A DNA stretch of 64,000 nt from positions 3,844,001-3,908,000 of the forward strand of contig NZ_CP161805.1 in the NCBI RefSeq assembly GCF_040801785.1. Reading direction: 5' to 3'. The DNA comes from Sulfitobacter sp. LCG007 (lineage in GTDB: Bacteria > Pseudomonadota > Alphaproteobacteria > Rhodobacterales > Rhodobacteraceae). This document shows positions 33,604-43,452 of this stretch, piece by piece. How positions within the stretch are numbered: position 1 is the stretch's first letter; each line of letters begins with the position of its first letter. The translations under genes were made by a program, and so were the position numbers. The notes beneath the pieces are model-generated. The model had not been told where the DNA came from and did no database searches. It saw nothing but the letters and a program-made list of their open reading frames with translations.

Positions 33604-34020
33604 TTAACGGATGCTCACCGAGAGCGTGAAGCCGGAGCCTTGGCCGGTGTCCCTGTCGTTGCCCATCTGGTAGACCCGGATCCTGTAGTCCCCGTCCGCC
33701 GGCAGATCGATTTCGGCATCGCTTCCCTCGATGCTGCCGATGTAGATCGCCTCGCCGTCGCTTCCGGGCGGGAGCACATTGAAGTAGACCGTGCCGTTGC
33801 CGGTGCTGTCGGATACCACGAGCGACACATCCATGGTCTGGCCGGATCTCGCCCCGAGCACGTAGTCCACATACGCGTCGCCCTTCACCGCGCCCTCGAT
33901 CTCGGTACCGGCGGAGCCAGCGTCAAAATGAACGTCGAAAGCCGTCTGCCCGTGCAGCTGGTGCGAGGCGAGTGCAAGCGCGGCGAGCACGGCAATGCCG
34001 AAGAAAGACGACGCGGACAT
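33604..34020 (-). CDS. Secreted small beta-rich protein, PPC-like
   Basis: 138 residues. The first 25 or so form a signal peptide (FFGIAVLAALALASHQLHGQ). The mature part (GAVKGDAYVDYVLGARSGQTMDVSL..., YRIRVYQMGNDRD...FTLSVSI) has the strand pattern of a bacterial pre-peptidase C-terminal (PPC) type domain as found in small exported proteins. ATG at 34020 is preceded by GGGGAGG. It lies about 105 bp after the solo ABC membrane protein gene on the same strand. Function unknown. Confidence 0.75.
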   Translation of the reverse strand: MSASSFFGIAVLAALALASHQLHGQTAFDVHFDAGSAGTEIEGAVKGDAYVDYVLGARSGQTMDVSLVVSDSTGNGTVYFNVLPPGSDGEAIYIGSIEGSDAEIDLPADGDYRIRVYQMGNDRDTGQGSGFTLSVSIR

Positions 34021-34124
34021 TCCGACCTCCCCAGGTGCACGACTCGACCGAGACTGCAACAGGCTAGCTTCCTGAGGGCCGGCTCCAAAGGACTATTGAG
34101 GCGTGAAAGCGGATTTCTCTGCGG

Positions 34125-35171
34125 TCATTGCCCGGGTGCATCAAGCCATTTCGCGATCATGTCGTGCTGGACGTTCGCTTGCGCCGCGATCCGGTAGAAA
34201 CTGATCAGCTCGCGCAGCGGTCCGGCCAGCCTCTCGAACCCAGAGATGAAGGCCACCAGCACGCCGACCTGAGCCTCTCCCTGCATGACCATGTATCCGC
34301 CGAAGATCAGCACCGCGAGCGGACAGAGCGCGCTCATGAGATTCAGCAGCATCTTCAAGGCAAACTTCAGGGCGTAGAATGCCATGCGGTTGCGGAATAT
34401 CTTGCCCAGCAGGGGCAGGTCGCGGTTTTCCCCGGGCCCCTCCATCTCGGCAATCTCGTCACCGAGTCCGCGCAGGTACTGCACGCGCCGTTCCACCAGC
34501 TTGTTGAGCTTGCGCTGCATGAAGGGCGTGACGATCACCTGCGGAACGAGGAAGGCGAGCGAGACCAGGGCGATCTGCGTCTCCACGATCAGCATGTAGC
34601 CCATGATGCTTACCAGCATCGCCGCGTTTGCGAATGCCTGGCTGAGATCCTCGCCAACGAACCCGCCCAGGTTCTCGACCTCGGCATTCACGATCGACAC
34701 GGCGCGACCGGCACCGCTGTCGCCTTCCTCCGCGTCGTCGCCCAGCCTGCGTCCGTACACGCTAAGCAGGTGGCCCCGGGTGTAGCGCCGCGCGCTTTCG
34801 GCAAGCCAGGACTGATAAAGCCGCATCACGTACTTCAGAAACTGGTGAAGAAACAGGAAGGCCAGATAGATCAGCCCGAAGCGGATCAGCATCCCGGTAT
34901 TCTGTGTTTCCACGACCTCGTTGATGATGCGCCGCTGAAGCTCGAGCGGGACGAGGTTGATCAGGGCCACCAGCACGGCCAGGATGCAGACCGCGACCTG
35001 ATGCCATTGGCTCATGCGCCAGACGTAGCCAAGCAGCGAGGATGCGGCGGAATCGTTGCCCGTCCGGTGCACATGGCGCGGACGGATCAGGAAATCGGGT
35101 CGGTTCAATGCATGCCGCCACGTAGGATCATTCCGGTCGAGTATAGGGCGCAGGCGCAGACGTTCCAGCAT
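34125..35171 (-). CDS. ABC-transporter transmembrane-domain protein lacking ATPase
   Basis: About 348-residue membrane protein resembling the type 1 exporter transmembrane domain (pfam ABC_membrane): LINLVPLELQRRIINEVVE, YTRGHLLSVYGRRLG, GGFVGEDLSQAFANAAMLVSIMGYM, QRKLNKLVERRVQYLRGLGDEIAEM. No Walker A or signature sequence follows, and it stops at ANVQHDMIAKWLDAPGQ where an ATPase linker would begin. Start MLERLRLRPILDRN at 35171 overlaps the upstream deacetylase gene by 44 bp. It may pair with an ATPase encoded elsewhere, or have another role. Confidence 0.78.
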   Translation of the reverse strand: MLERLRLRPILDRNDPTWRHALNRPDFLIRPRHVHRTGNDSAASSLLGYVWRMSQWHQVAVCILAVLVALINLVPLELQRRIINEVVETQNTGMLIRFGLIYLAFLFLHQFLKYVMRLYQSWLAESARRYTRGHLLSVYGRRLGDDAEEGDSGAGRAVSIVNAEVENLGGFVGEDLSQAFANAAMLVSIMGYMLIVETQIALVSLAFLVPQVIVTPFMQRKLNKLVERRVQYLRGLGDEIAEMEGPGENRDLPLLGKIFRNRMAFYALKFALKMLLNLMSALCPLAVLIFGGYMVMQGEAQVGVLVAFISGFERLAGPLRELISFYRIAAQANVQHDMIAKWLDAPGQ

Positions 35172-36285
35172 TCCGGAGGCGCCGGAGCAGAAATCCCACC
35201 CGCGTGACGATCTCATCGCGCAGATCGCCATCGCGGGGCGCGTCCCGCAGGGTCGTGAACCAGTGTTCGGGCGGCGCCTTCCCGCGCCGGTTTCCGTCGA
35301 AGCTGAGAGCCCGCAGCACGGCCTCGCCGGCGGGCGGCAGAAGGTCCGGAATGTCGTGGCCGTTCAGCGTCGCCCAGACTCCGGTCCAGAGCCGCCCCAC
35401 CGACCAGGGATTGTAGCCGCCACCGCCCAGCACGAGAAGGCGCGGCGCGATGTCCTTCAGTGCCGCCACGATCGCCCAATGGGCGTTGTTGGAAAGACCC
35501 AGATGCGCCAGCGGATCCTCCTCGACACCATCCGCGCCGCACAAAAGCACCAGCGCCTCGGGTGCGAAACGCGCAACGGCCTTGAGGATCAGCTCGTCCC
35601 GGATGAATGCCATCTCGGTGTCGTTCAGCCCGCGCGGCACGGGCAGGTTGATCGCGGAACCTCCCGCGTCATCCTCGAGCAGCCCGGTCCGGGGCCAGAG
35701 CCTTTCCTCGTGGACCGAGATCATCAGCATGTCGGGATCGCCGTGAAAGGCCAGCGCCACGCCGTCGCAATGATGCGCGTCGATGTCGACATAGGCGATG
35801 CGCCGCACCCCCTGACGCCGCAGCGCGAGCATCGCAAGAACCGGGTCGTTGAGATAGCAGAAACCGTTCGCCCGGTCCGGCATGCCGTGGTGCGTGCCGC
35901 CCGCCGGATTGTAGACGATCCCGCCGTCCGCCAGCAGCTCGCCCGCCAGCAGCGATCCGCCCGCAGCCGTGGCGGGCCGCCGCCAGATCTCGGGGAAGAC
36001 AGGATTTGTCACGCTGCCGATGTTGTGCCGGGCGAGATCCTCGGCGGTCGCCTGCTGCGTCTCTTCGACCCTTTGCAGCGCGGCGAGGTAATCGGGGTGG
36101 TGCCAGACCTCCAGCGCCTTCTGCTTGGCCCGCGGCGAGGTCAGGAACTGCGTGCCCGGCAGCCAGCCGAGCGCCCGGCTCAGGTCCATGACGGTGCTCA
36201 CCCGCGGCACGCGCAGCGGATGCCAGCGGCCATAGCTGGACCGCCGGAAGATCTCGGAGCCGATGAAAAGCGGTGGTTGCGCCAT
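35128..36285 (-). CDS. Histone deacetylase / acetoin utilization (AcuC) family protein
   Basis: 385-residue zinc amidohydrolase of the HDAC superfamily. GTHHGMPDRANGFCYLND holds the catalytic His pair, VDIDAHHCDGVA gives the zinc Asp and His, CGADGVEEDPLAHL the second Asp, and GGGGYNPWSVGRLW the catalytic tyrosine. Bacterial members deacetylate polyamines or acetyl-CoA synthetase. ATG at 36285. The last 44 bases overlap the solo ABC membrane protein gene, so the two are translationally linked. Substrate unknown. Confidence 0.9.
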   Translation of the reverse strand: MAQPPLFIGSEIFRRSSYGRWHPLRVPRVSTVMDLSRALGWLPGTQFLTSPRAKQKALEVWHHPDYLAALQRVEETQQATAEDLARHNIGSVTNPVFPEIWRRPATAAGGSLLAGELLADGGIVYNPAGGTHHGMPDRANGFCYLNDPVLAMLALRRQGVRRIAYVDIDAHHCDGVALAFHGDPDMLMISVHEERLWPRTGLLEDDAGGSAINLPVPRGLNDTEMAFIRDELILKAVARFAPEALVLLCGADGVEEDPLAHLGLSNNAHWAIVAALKDIAPRLLVLGGGGYNPWSVGRLWTGVWATLNGHDIPDLLPPAGEAVLRALSFDGNRRGKAPPEHWFTTLRDAPRDGDLRDEIVTRVGFLLRRLRNAGTSAPAPYTRPE

Positions 36286-36379
36286 GAACCGGACCTAGGG
36301 CCGACGAGGCGTTTGCGCCAGTCTCCCTGCCCCGCGCATCCCGCTGGACGGCGTCGGCAACCCTGCTAACCTGCCGGCG

Positions 36380-37327
36380 ATGCTGCGCTATACCCTCAAA
36401 CGTCTCGTATCGCTGGCAATCAGCCTGGCCGTCGCCTCGCTGGTCATCTTCGCCGTGATCGAGGTCGCCCCGGGGGACCCGGCCTCGTTCATGCTTGGTC
36501 TGAATGCCCAGCCGGATACGCTCGCCGCGCTGCGCACGGAACTGGGGCTCGACCAGACCCGGCCCGAACGCTACCTCGACTGGGTGGGCGGCATGCTTAC
36601 GGGCGATCTCGGCATATCCTATACCTACCGCACGCCGGTCTCCGAGATGGTCATGCAGCGCCTCGCCGTCACTGTTCCCCTTGCCCTCTACGCGCTGGCG
36701 CTGTCGACGCTCATCGCCTTTCCCGCCGGGATCTACGCGGCCGCCCGCAGGGGCGGAGCCTCCGACACCGCGGTGATGGGGGCAACCCAGCTTGGCGTGG
36801 CGGTGCCGAACTTCTGGTTCGCGATGATGTTGGTGCTCGTCTTCGCCATCAATCTGCGATGGTTCGCCGCCGGCGGCTTTGCCGGTTGGGAGCACGGTCT
36901 CGGGGCGGGCCTGCACTCACTGACCCTTCCCGCCATCTCGCTTGCCCTGCCGCAGGCCGCGATCCTGACCCGGGTCATGCGCTCGGCCCTGCTCGATGTG
37001 CTGGGACAGGATTACATGCGCACCGCCCGCGCAAAGGGCCTTTCCGCGCGGCAGGCCCTGTGGCGGCACGGTCTGCGCAACGCGATGATCCCTGTGCTCA
37101 CCATCATCGGCCTGCAGTTCTCGTTCCTCATCGCCGGGACCATCATCATCGAGCAGGTCTTCTACCTGCCCGGGCTCGGCCGCCTGATCTTCCAGTCGAT
37201 TTCGGCACGCGATCTGATTGTGGTGGAATCCGTCGTCATGCTGATCGTCTTCGCCGTCATCGTGATCAACTTCCTCGTCGATCTCGCCTATGCCGCCGTC
37301 GACCCCCGGCTGAGGTCGCGCACGTGA
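36380..37327 (+). CDS. Peptide ABC transporter permease (DppB type)
   Basis: 315-residue inner-membrane permease. MLRYTLKRLVSLAISL opens with the usual first helix, ELGLDQTRPERYLDWVGGMLTGDLGISYTYRTPVSE is the DppB/OppB periplasmic pattern, and the EAA loop is MRTARAKGLSARQALWRHGLRNAMIPVLT. Its stop overlaps the next permease start (GTGA). Divergent to the deacetylase gene with 94 bp between. It should work with a family-5 binding protein, possibly the one at 31429. Confidence 0.93.
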   Translation: MLRYTLKRLVSLAISLAVASLVIFAVIEVAPGDPASFMLGLNAQPDTLAALRTELGLDQTRPERYLDWVGGMLTGDLGISYTYRTPVSEMVMQRLAVTVPLALYALALSTLIAFPAGIYAAARRGGASDTAVMGATQLGVAVPNFWFAMMLVLVFAINLRWFAAGGFAGWEHGLGAGLHSLTLPAISLALPQAAILTRVMRSALLDVLGQDYMRTARAKGLSARQALWRHGLRNAMIPVLTIIGLQFSFLIAGTIIIEQVFYLPGLGRLIFQSISARDLIVVESVVMLIVFAVIVINFLVDLAYAAVDPRLRSRT

Positions 37328-38139
37328 ACCGAAACCTGCTGATCGGGGCAACGCTGACCCTCGCCATGCTCGCCATGGCGCTGATGTCGTTTGTCTGGAC
37401 GCCCTTCGACGCCGCAACGCTCGACATCCCGAACAAGCTGAAGCCCCCCGGAGGCGCGCATCTGCTCGGGACCGATCACCTCGGGCGCGACATCCTGTCG
37501 ATGGTGATGGTCGGGATGAGGACGTCGCTCGCCGTGGCGCTTCTGGCGGTCGCGATGGGCATGGGCCTCGGCGTCCCGCTCGGACTTGCCGCCGCCGCGA
37601 AGAAGGGAAGCTGGCTCGACGAGACGATCATGCGCGGCAACGACATCGTCTTCGCTTTCCCCTTCCTGCTGATGGCGATCCTGATCACCGCCGTCTTCGG
37701 CCCCTCCGCCTTGAATGCCATTATCGCCTTCGGCCTCTTCAACATTCCGGTCTTCGCGCGGGTGACGCGAGGCGCCGCGCTCAGTCTCTGGCAAAGGGAA
37801 TTCATCCTCTCCGCCCGGGTCGCGGGCAAGTCAACGGCGCGCATCTCGGCTGAACACATCCTGCCAAACGTGAGCGATCTGCTGATCGTGCAGGGAACCA
37901 TCCAGTTCGCCCTTGGCATCCAGGTCGAGGCGGCGCTCAGCTTCGTCGGCCTCGGCGTACAGCCTCCGGTTCCGTCGCTGGGCCGGATGCTGGCCGACGC
38001 CCAGACGATGGTCGCGATCGCGCCGCATATGGCGCTGATCCCGGGATTGGCGGTGGTCGTGATCGTTCTAGGGCTCAACCTTCTGGGCGACGGGCTGCGC
38101 GACTGGCTCGATCCGCGCCTGCGGGCGGTGCGCGCATGA
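37324..38139 (+). CDS. Peptide ABC transporter permease (DppC type)
   Basis: 271-residue inner-membrane permease. GTG at 37324 overlaps the preceding stop by 4 bp. HLLGTDHLGRDILSMVMVGMRTSLAVALLAV is the DppC signature, and the EAA loop is ILSARVAGKSTARISAEHILPNVSDLLIV. It ends [14 protein letters not shown] and overlaps the ATPase gene by 4 bp (ATGA). Confidence 0.93.
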   Translation: MNRNLLIGATLTLAMLAMALMSFVWTPFDAATLDIPNKLKPPGGAHLLGTDHLGRDILSMVMVGMRTSLAVALLAVAMGMGLGVPLGLAAAAKKGSWLDETIMRGNDIVFAFPFLLMAILITAVFGPSALNAIIAFGLFNIPVFARVTRGAALSLWQREFILSARVAGKSTARISAEHILPNVSDLLIVQGTIQFALGIQVEAALSFVGLGVQPPVPSLGRMLADAQTMVAIAPHMALIPGLAVVVIVLGLNLLGDGLRDWLDPRLRAVRA

Positions 38140-39746
38140 GCCTTCTCGACATTCAGAACCTGTCGGTCGCCATCCACAAGCTACCGGTTCTGCAAGCCGT
38201 ATCGCTGCAGGTCGGCGCGGGCGAGACCGTCGCCATCACCGGCGAAAGCGGCTCGGGCAAGTCGATGACGGCTTTGGCAGTGATGGGGCTGCTGCCGAAA
38301 GGCGCTCGGGCAAGTGGCAGGATCATGCTGGAGGGCCGCGACCTGATGACGCTTCCCGAACCAGAACTATGCGCGGTGCGGGGCAATGACATCGGCATGG
38401 TCTTCCAGGAGCCGATGACGGCGCTGAACCCGGTGATGACCATCGGGGACCAGGTGGCCGAGACGATCCTGATCCACGAAAGGGCCTCTCGCGGCGAAGC
38501 CTTGGCCCGCGCCGCCGCCACGTTGGAACGGGTCGGCCTGCCGCGCGACCGTTTCCCGCTTTCGCGCTACCCGCATGAGCTGTCCGGCGGTCAACGCCAG
38601 CGCGTCGTGATCGCCATGGCCATTGCGCTGCGTCCCCGCCTGCTGATCGCGGACGAACCGACGACCGCGCTCGACGTCACGACACAGGCGCAAATCCTCG
38701 ACTTGCTGAAGGGCCTCGTCCGGGAATTCGGCATGGGGCTGCTGATGATCACCCATGACCTCGCCGTCGTCGCCGGAATGGCCGACCGCATCGTCGTCAT
38801 GCGCAACGGCGAAGTGGTGGAGCAGGGCGAGACGCAGGCGCTGCTGCGCGAACGGCGCCATGCCTATACCCGGATGCTGCTCGAGGCCTCGGCCCACAAG
38901 GTCGACCTGCCGCCTGCACCGCCACCCGCGCCCCTGCTCGAGGTGCGCAACGTGAGCCGCGACTACCGTCTGCCCCGCAGGCAGCTGTATTCCGATCCGG
39001 GCCGGTTCAGGGCCGTGAAGAACGTCAGCTTGACCATAGAACGCGGCGAGCGCGTCGGCCTCGTCGGCGAATCCGGATGCGGGAAATCGACCCTGACACG
39101 GGCGATCCTGGGCCTCGAACCGGTTCAGGAGGGCGAGATCCTGCTCGGCGGCGCGCCGGTGTTCGACGGCTCCCGCCCCAACCTCGCGGTCCGCCGCCGG
39201 ATGCAGGTGGTCTTTCAGGATCCCTACGGCAGCTTCAATCCGCGCCACCGCGTCGCGCGGCTGATCTGCGAGCCATTCCATTTGCTGCCCGACCCGCCGC
39301 GCGGCAAGGCTCGCGAGGCCGCCGTGGCCGAGGCGCTGGGCGCCGTGGGCCTCTCGCCACGGGACGCGCACCGCTACATCCACGAATTCTCGGGCGGGCA
39401 GCGACAGCGCATCGCCATCGCCCGCGCGCTCATCATCCGCCCCGAACTCATCCTCTTCGACGAGGCGGTCTCGGCGCTGGACGTCTCGGTGCGCGCCCAG
39501 ATCCTTGACCTGCTGGCAGAGCTCTGCCGCGCGCATGATCTCACCTATCTCTTCATCAGCCACGACCTGAACGTGGTACGCTCGATCACCGACAGGGTCA
39601 TGGTGATGCAGGCTGGCGAGATCGTGGAGGAGGGGCCTACCGAGGCCGTCTTCACCGACCCGCAGCACCCCTATACCCGCAGGCTCATCGCCGCCGCCCC
39701 GCAACTGCCCGATCTCGGTACCGCCCGGAGTCCCGCCAATGCCTGA
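38136..39746 (+). CDS. Fused DppD-DppF peptide ABC transporter ATPase
   Basis: 536-residue protein with two complete nucleotide-binding domains. First: Walker [10 protein letters not shown] (36-44), [22 protein letters not shown]. Second: [31 protein letters not shown], followed by the peptide-transporter tail [16 protein letters not shown]. One polypeptide thus replaces the usual two ATPases. The stop overlaps the aldehyde dehydrogenase start by 8 bp, so enzymes downstream are part of the transporter operon. Confidence 0.94.
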   Translation: MSLLDIQNLSVAIHKLPVLQAVSLQVGAGETVAITGESGSGKSMTALAVMGLLPKGARASGRIMLEGRDLMTLPEPELCAVRGNDIGMVFQEPMTALNPVMTIGDQVAETILIHERASRGEALARAAATLERVGLPRDRFPLSRYPHELSGGQRQRVVIAMAIALRPRLLIADEPTTALDVTTQAQILDLLKGLVREFGMGLLMITHDLAVVAGMADRIVVMRNGEVVEQGETQALLRERRHAYTRMLLEASAHKVDLPPAPPPAPLLEVRNVSRDYRLPRRQLYSDPGRFRAVKNVSLTIERGERVGLVGESGCGKSTLTRAILGLEPVQEGEILLGGAPVFDGSRPNLAVRRRMQVVFQDPYGSFNPRHRVARLICEPFHLLPDPPRGKAREAAVAEALGAVGLSPRDAHRYIHEFSGGQRQRIAIARALIIRPELILFDEAVSALDVSVRAQILDLLAELCRAHDLTYLFISHDLNVVRSITDRVMVMQAGEIVEEGPTEAVFTDPQHPYTRRLIAAAPQLPDLGTARSPANA

Positions 39747-41202
39747 CACCTTTGCACCCGACCCGCTATGGTTCGATCCCTCGCTCTGTTTGATCGGCGG
39801 GCACTGGGGTGCTTCGGCGTCTGGCGAGACCCTGGAACTGATAAACCCGTCCGACGGCAGCCCGCTTGCCCGGATCGCCGCCGGAAACGCGCAGGACATC
39901 GACCGCGCCGTCGCCGCCGCCCAGAAGGGCCGCGAGGGCGAGTGGGGCCGGATGAGCGCGACCGAGCGCGGGCGCGTCCTGATGCGCATCGGAAAGGCAG
40001 TGGAAGCCCGCGCCGAGGCACTCGCCATGCTCGAGGCGCTCGACGTCGGCAAACCTCTGAGCCAGGCCCGGGCGGATGTGACGGCGCTTGCGCGCTACAT
40101 GGAGTTCTACGGCGGGGCCGCCGACAAGATCACCGGCGAGACGCTGCCTTATCTCGACGGCTATACCGTCTACACCCTGCGCGAACCGCATGGCGTCACC
40201 GGGCATATCGTCCCCTGGAACTACCCGATGCAGATCATCGGACGCTCCGTCGGCGCCGCGCTTGCCATGGGCAATGCCTGCGTCCTGAAGCCCGCCGAGG
40301 AAGCCTGCCTGACCGCGCTCGCCTTTGCGCACCTCTGTCTGGAGGCGGGACTGCCCGCCGGGGCGCTCAACGTGGTGCCGGGGCGCGGGGCCGAGGCCGG
40401 TGCCGCGCTCGCGGGCCATCCCGGCGTGCAGCATGTCTCTTTCACCGGCTCGGTCGCGACCGGAGCGCTTGTCCAGCAGGCGGCGGGACGCAATGTCGTG
40501 CCGGTGACGCTGGAGCTTGGCGGCAAATCCCCGCAAGTGGTCTTCGAGGACGCGGACCTTGATGCCGCCCTGCCGTTCCTCGTCAATGCCGGGATCCAGA
40601 ATGCGGGACAGACCTGTTCGGCCTCCTCGCGGATCCTGGTGCATCACAGTCTCTACAAGGCGGTTCGGGACCGCATGGCATCCGCCTATGGCGATCTCAG
40701 CGTCGGTCCGGCACTTGACGATCTGCGTGTGGGCCCGCTGATTTCGCCTCGGCAGAAGGGCGTCGTCGAAAGGTATCTCTCGCTGGGCAATGCGCTGTCC
40801 ATCGCCGGAACCGGCCATCTTGTCGGGGCGCCCGAAACAGGGGCCTATGTGGTGCCGACACTTTTCGAGGATGTACCCCCCGATCACCCGCTGGCCCGAG
40901 ACGAGATCTTCGGTCCCGTCCAGGTCCTGATCCCCTTCCGGGACGAGGCAGAGGCCATTCGCATCGCAAACGGCACCGACTACGGCCTCGTCGCCTCGGT
41001 CTGGACCGAGAACGGCGCGCGCCAGATGCGCATGGCGAAAGCGCTGCATGCGGGGCAGGTGTTCGTGAACAACTACGGCGCGGGTGGCGGCGTCGAACTG
41101 CCCTTCGGAGGTGTCGGCAAGTCGGGTCACGGCCGCGAGAAGGGCTTCGAGGCACTCTACAGTTTTTCGCAGCTCAAGACCGTTGCCGCCCGGCATGGCT
41201 GA
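39739..41202 (+). CDS. NAD(P)-dependent aldehyde dehydrogenase
   Basis: 487-residue member of the ALDH superfamily. PWNYPMQIIGRSVGAALAMGN, FTGSVATGALV (cofactor), the general base in VTLELGGKSPQ and the catalytic cysteine in NAGQTCSASSRI are all intact, with DEIFGPVQVLIPF near the end. It oxidises an aldehyde to an acid, probably one released from the imported substrate. Overlaps the ATPase gene by 8 bp. Closest functional types would be betaine- or aminoaldehyde-like; not decidable here. Confidence 0.92.
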   Translation: MPDTFAPDPLWFDPSLCLIGGHWGASASGETLELINPSDGSPLARIAAGNAQDIDRAVAAAQKGREGEWGRMSATERGRVLMRIGKAVEARAEALAMLEALDVGKPLSQARADVTALARYMEFYGGAADKITGETLPYLDGYTVYTLREPHGVTGHIVPWNYPMQIIGRSVGAALAMGNACVLKPAEEACLTALAFAHLCLEAGLPAGALNVVPGRGAEAGAALAGHPGVQHVSFTGSVATGALVQQAAGRNVVPVTLELGGKSPQVVFEDADLDAALPFLVNAGIQNAGQTCSASSRILVHHSLYKAVRDRMASAYGDLSVGPALDDLRVGPLISPRQKGVVERYLSLGNALSIAGTGHLVGAPETGAYVVPTLFEDVPPDHPLARDEIFGPVQVLIPFRDEAEAIRIANGTDYGLVASVWTENGARQMRMAKALHAGQVFVNNYGAGGGVELPFGGVGKSGHGREKGFEALYSFSQLKTVAARHG

Positions 41203-41340
41203 ACCGCAATTCGAGACTGGACAACCTGCGCGGGAAATTGGGAGAGTGGGTCCAGCTGCAGCTTCGCCGGGATCGCGATCACCCGACACCCCGACCTGCG
41301 CGGAAACGACGATGCGAAAGGCAGCAGAGAGGAAGAAGAA

Positions 41341-42087
41341 ATGCGATTGACCGGAAAGACCGCAATCGTGACCGGAGGAGCTTCGGGCTTCGGCGCGGGG
41401 ATTGTGCGCAAGTTCACTTCCGAAGGTGCGAAGGTGATGATCGCGGACCTCAACCTCGAGGGCGCGAGGGATCTGAGCGACCAGATGGGCGATCACGCCA
41501 TTGCCCATGAGGTCGACGTGGCGGACGGCGCGTCCGTCGATGCCATGGCGACAGCGGCTCAGGATGCCTGGGGGCATGTCGACATCGTGGTGAACAATGC
41601 CGGGGTCACGCACCTGCCCGCGCCGATGGAAGAGGTCAGCGAGGATGACTTCAACCGGGTGATGAACGTGAACGTCAAGTCCGTCTACCTGATGGCACGC
41701 GCTTTCGTGCCGCTGATGAAGGCGCGCAAGTCGGGCGCGATCCTCAATATCGCCTCGACCGCCGGCCTGTCCCCACGCCCCCGGCTGAACTGGTACAACG
41801 CCTCGAAGGGCTGGATGATCACGGCGACCAAGACCATGGCGGTCGAGCTCGCCCCCGAGGGCATCCGCGTGAACGCGCTGTGCCCCGTCGCCGGAGAGAC
41901 GCCGCTGCTGAAATCCTTCATGGGGGAGGACACGCCTGAGATGCGCGCGAAATTTCTCGCCACGATACCCATGGGCCGCTTCTCGACACCGCAGGATCTG
42001 GGCAACGCCGCCTGCTTCCTCTGCTCGGACGAGGCAGGACTGATCACCGGCGTGGCAATGGAAGTAGACGGAGGACGCTGCATTTGA
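41341..42087 (+). CDS. Short-chain dehydrogenase/reductase
   Basis: 248-residue classical SDR. Cofactor site TGGASGFGAG (residues 10-19), NNAGVTH, catalytic Ser in NIASTAG and Tyr-xxx-Lys in YNASKGW; ends VDGGRCI. Resembles FabG-like and glucose 1-dehydrogenase-like enzymes, exact substrate unknown. GAGGAAG precedes the ATG. A 138-bp gap separates it from the aldehyde dehydrogenase, and its stop overlaps the cupin start, continuing the operon. Confidence 0.9.
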   Translation: MRLTGKTAIVTGGASGFGAGIVRKFTSEGAKVMIADLNLEGARDLSDQMGDHAIAHEVDVADGASVDAMATAAQDAWGHVDIVVNNAGVTHLPAPMEEVSEDDFNRVMNVNVKSVYLMARAFVPLMKARKSGAILNIASTAGLSPRPRLNWYNASKGWMITATKTMAVELAPEGIRVNALCPVAGETPLLKSFMGEDTPEMRAKFLATIPMGRFSTPQDLGNAACFLCSDEAGLITGVAMEVDGGRCI

Positions 42088-42434
42088 AACCTGTCAACCT
42101 GTCCGAGAAGCTGGCGCTTTTCGATACCCACTGGGACCCGCATGTGGTGGCCGACTACAACGACAATGACGTGATGGTCGTGAAGTTCCGGGGCGAGTTT
42201 CCCTATCACCTTCACGAGACCACCGACGATTTCTTCCTCGTTCTGGAAGGCGAGATGGTCATGGACCTCGAGGATGTCTCGCATCCGGTGAAGGCCGGAG
42301 AGGTTTTCGTCGTGCCGAAGGGCGTGACCCACCGGCCGCGTGCGGAAAGCGAGTGCAAGGTGCTGCTGATAGAGCCCAGGGGAGAGCCCAACTCGGGCGA
42401 TCCGGCCACCGCGGCACCCAAGCCGCGGATCTGA
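42084..42434 (+). CDS. Small cupin-domain protein
   Basis: 116-residue single-domain cupin. FPYHLHETTDDFFLVLEGEMVMD gives the first cupin motif (HxH, Glu) and VKAGEVFVVPKGVTHRPRAES the second, so a metal site is likely. TTG start at 42084 overlaps the SDR stop (TTGA) and follows GGAGGA. Such proteins act as isomerases, dioxygenases or simple binding proteins; function here unknown, but coupling to catabolic genes suggests a step in the same pathway. Confidence 0.87.
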   Translation: MKPVNLSEKLALFDTHWDPHVVADYNDNDVMVVKFRGEFPYHLHETTDDFFLVLEGEMVMDLEDVSHPVKAGEVFVVPKGVTHRPRAESECKVLLIEPRGEPNSGDPATAAPKPRI

Positions 42435-42435
42435 G

Positions 42436-43452
42436 ATGATGCACGACGCCCAGAGGCAGATGATCCCCGGACCGCGCAACCTGATTACCGACGTGGCGGG
42501 TTTTCGCGTCGGCAATGCCCGCGACGATGATCTGGGCTCGGGCGTGACGGTGCTTACCTCCGCGACACCCTTCGCCGCCTCGGTCGCGGTGATGGGCGGC
42601 GCGCCGGGGTCGCGGGAAACCGACCTGCTGCAACCCGACAAGTCGGTGGCGCAGGTCGACGCGCTTGTGCTTTCTGGCGGCTCGGCCTTCGGGCTCGATG
42701 CCTGTTCGGGAGTCGCCGACGCCCTGCGCGCCGCCGGTCGGGGCTTTCGGGTGGGGCCTGCGGTCGTGCCCATCGTGCCGGGGGCGATCATCTTCGACCT
42801 GCTGTCGGCCGGCGACAAGTCATGGTCGGAAAACCCCTATCGTGCGCTCGGCAAAGCCGCCTTCGCGGCGGCGGCCGAGGATTTCGCCATCGGGTCGGAA
42901 GGCGCGGGAACCGGGGCGATGACGGCCATGCTGAAGGGCGGGCTCGGATCGGCCTCGCTGATCCTGCCCACGGGCGAGACGGTAGGTGCGCTTGTCGCGG
43001 CCAACCCGGTGGGCAGCGTCACGACCCCCGGAGAGCGGCATTTCTGGGCCGCCCCCTTCGAGATCGGGGAGGAATTCGGCGGGCTGGGTCCGGATCCGCG
43101 AGGCGGCCTGGGACGCGTGCTGGAAAGCCGCAAGGGCGCCGCGCGCGAACATGCCAACACGACAATCGCCATCGTCGCGACCGATGCGCGGCTGACCAAG
43201 ACGCAATGCCAGCGGATGGCCTGGGCCGCCCATGACGGGATCGGCCGTGCGGTGCTGCCGGCGCATGGCCCGAATGACGGCGACCTTGTCTTTGCCGCCG
43301 CTTCGGGCAGCTTCCACCGCGATCAGAGCGATCTCGGGTTGATTGGGCATGCCGCGGCCCTCTGCCTCTCGCGGGCCATCGCCCGGGCGGTCTTCGCCGC
43401 CGAACCCCGTCCCGCTGACCCCTTGCCCTGCTGGCGCGATGTCAATGCCTGA
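42436..43452 (+). CDS. P1 family peptidase (DmpA-like aminopeptidase)
   Basis: 338-residue Ntn-type peptidase of the DmpA/BapA family. LITDVAGFRVGNARDDDLGSGVTV opens the protein; VLSGGSAFGLDACSGVADAL is the substrate-side motif; the self-cleavage nucleophile region is expected at REHANTTIAIVATDARLTK, where Thr follows Asn as in other members. Known members release N-terminal D-amino acids or beta-amino acids, or hydrolyse nylon oligomers. Sitting in a peptide-transporter operon, it may process unusual peptides. It overlaps the next gene. Confidence 0.87.
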   Translation: MMHDAQRQMIPGPRNLITDVAGFRVGNARDDDLGSGVTVLTSATPFAASVAVMGGAPGSRETDLLQPDKSVAQVDALVLSGGSAFGLDACSGVADALRAAGRGFRVGPAVVPIVPGAIIFDLLSAGDKSWSENPYRALGKAAFAAAAEDFAIGSEGAGTGAMTAMLKGGLGSASLILPTGETVGALVAANPVGSVTTPGERHFWAAPFEIGEEFGGLGPDPRGGLGRVLESRKGAAREHANTTIAIVATDARLTKTQCQRMAWAAHDGIGRAVLPAHGPNDGDLVFAAASGSFHRDQSDLGLIGHAAALCLSRAIARAVFAAEPRPADPLPCWRDVNA

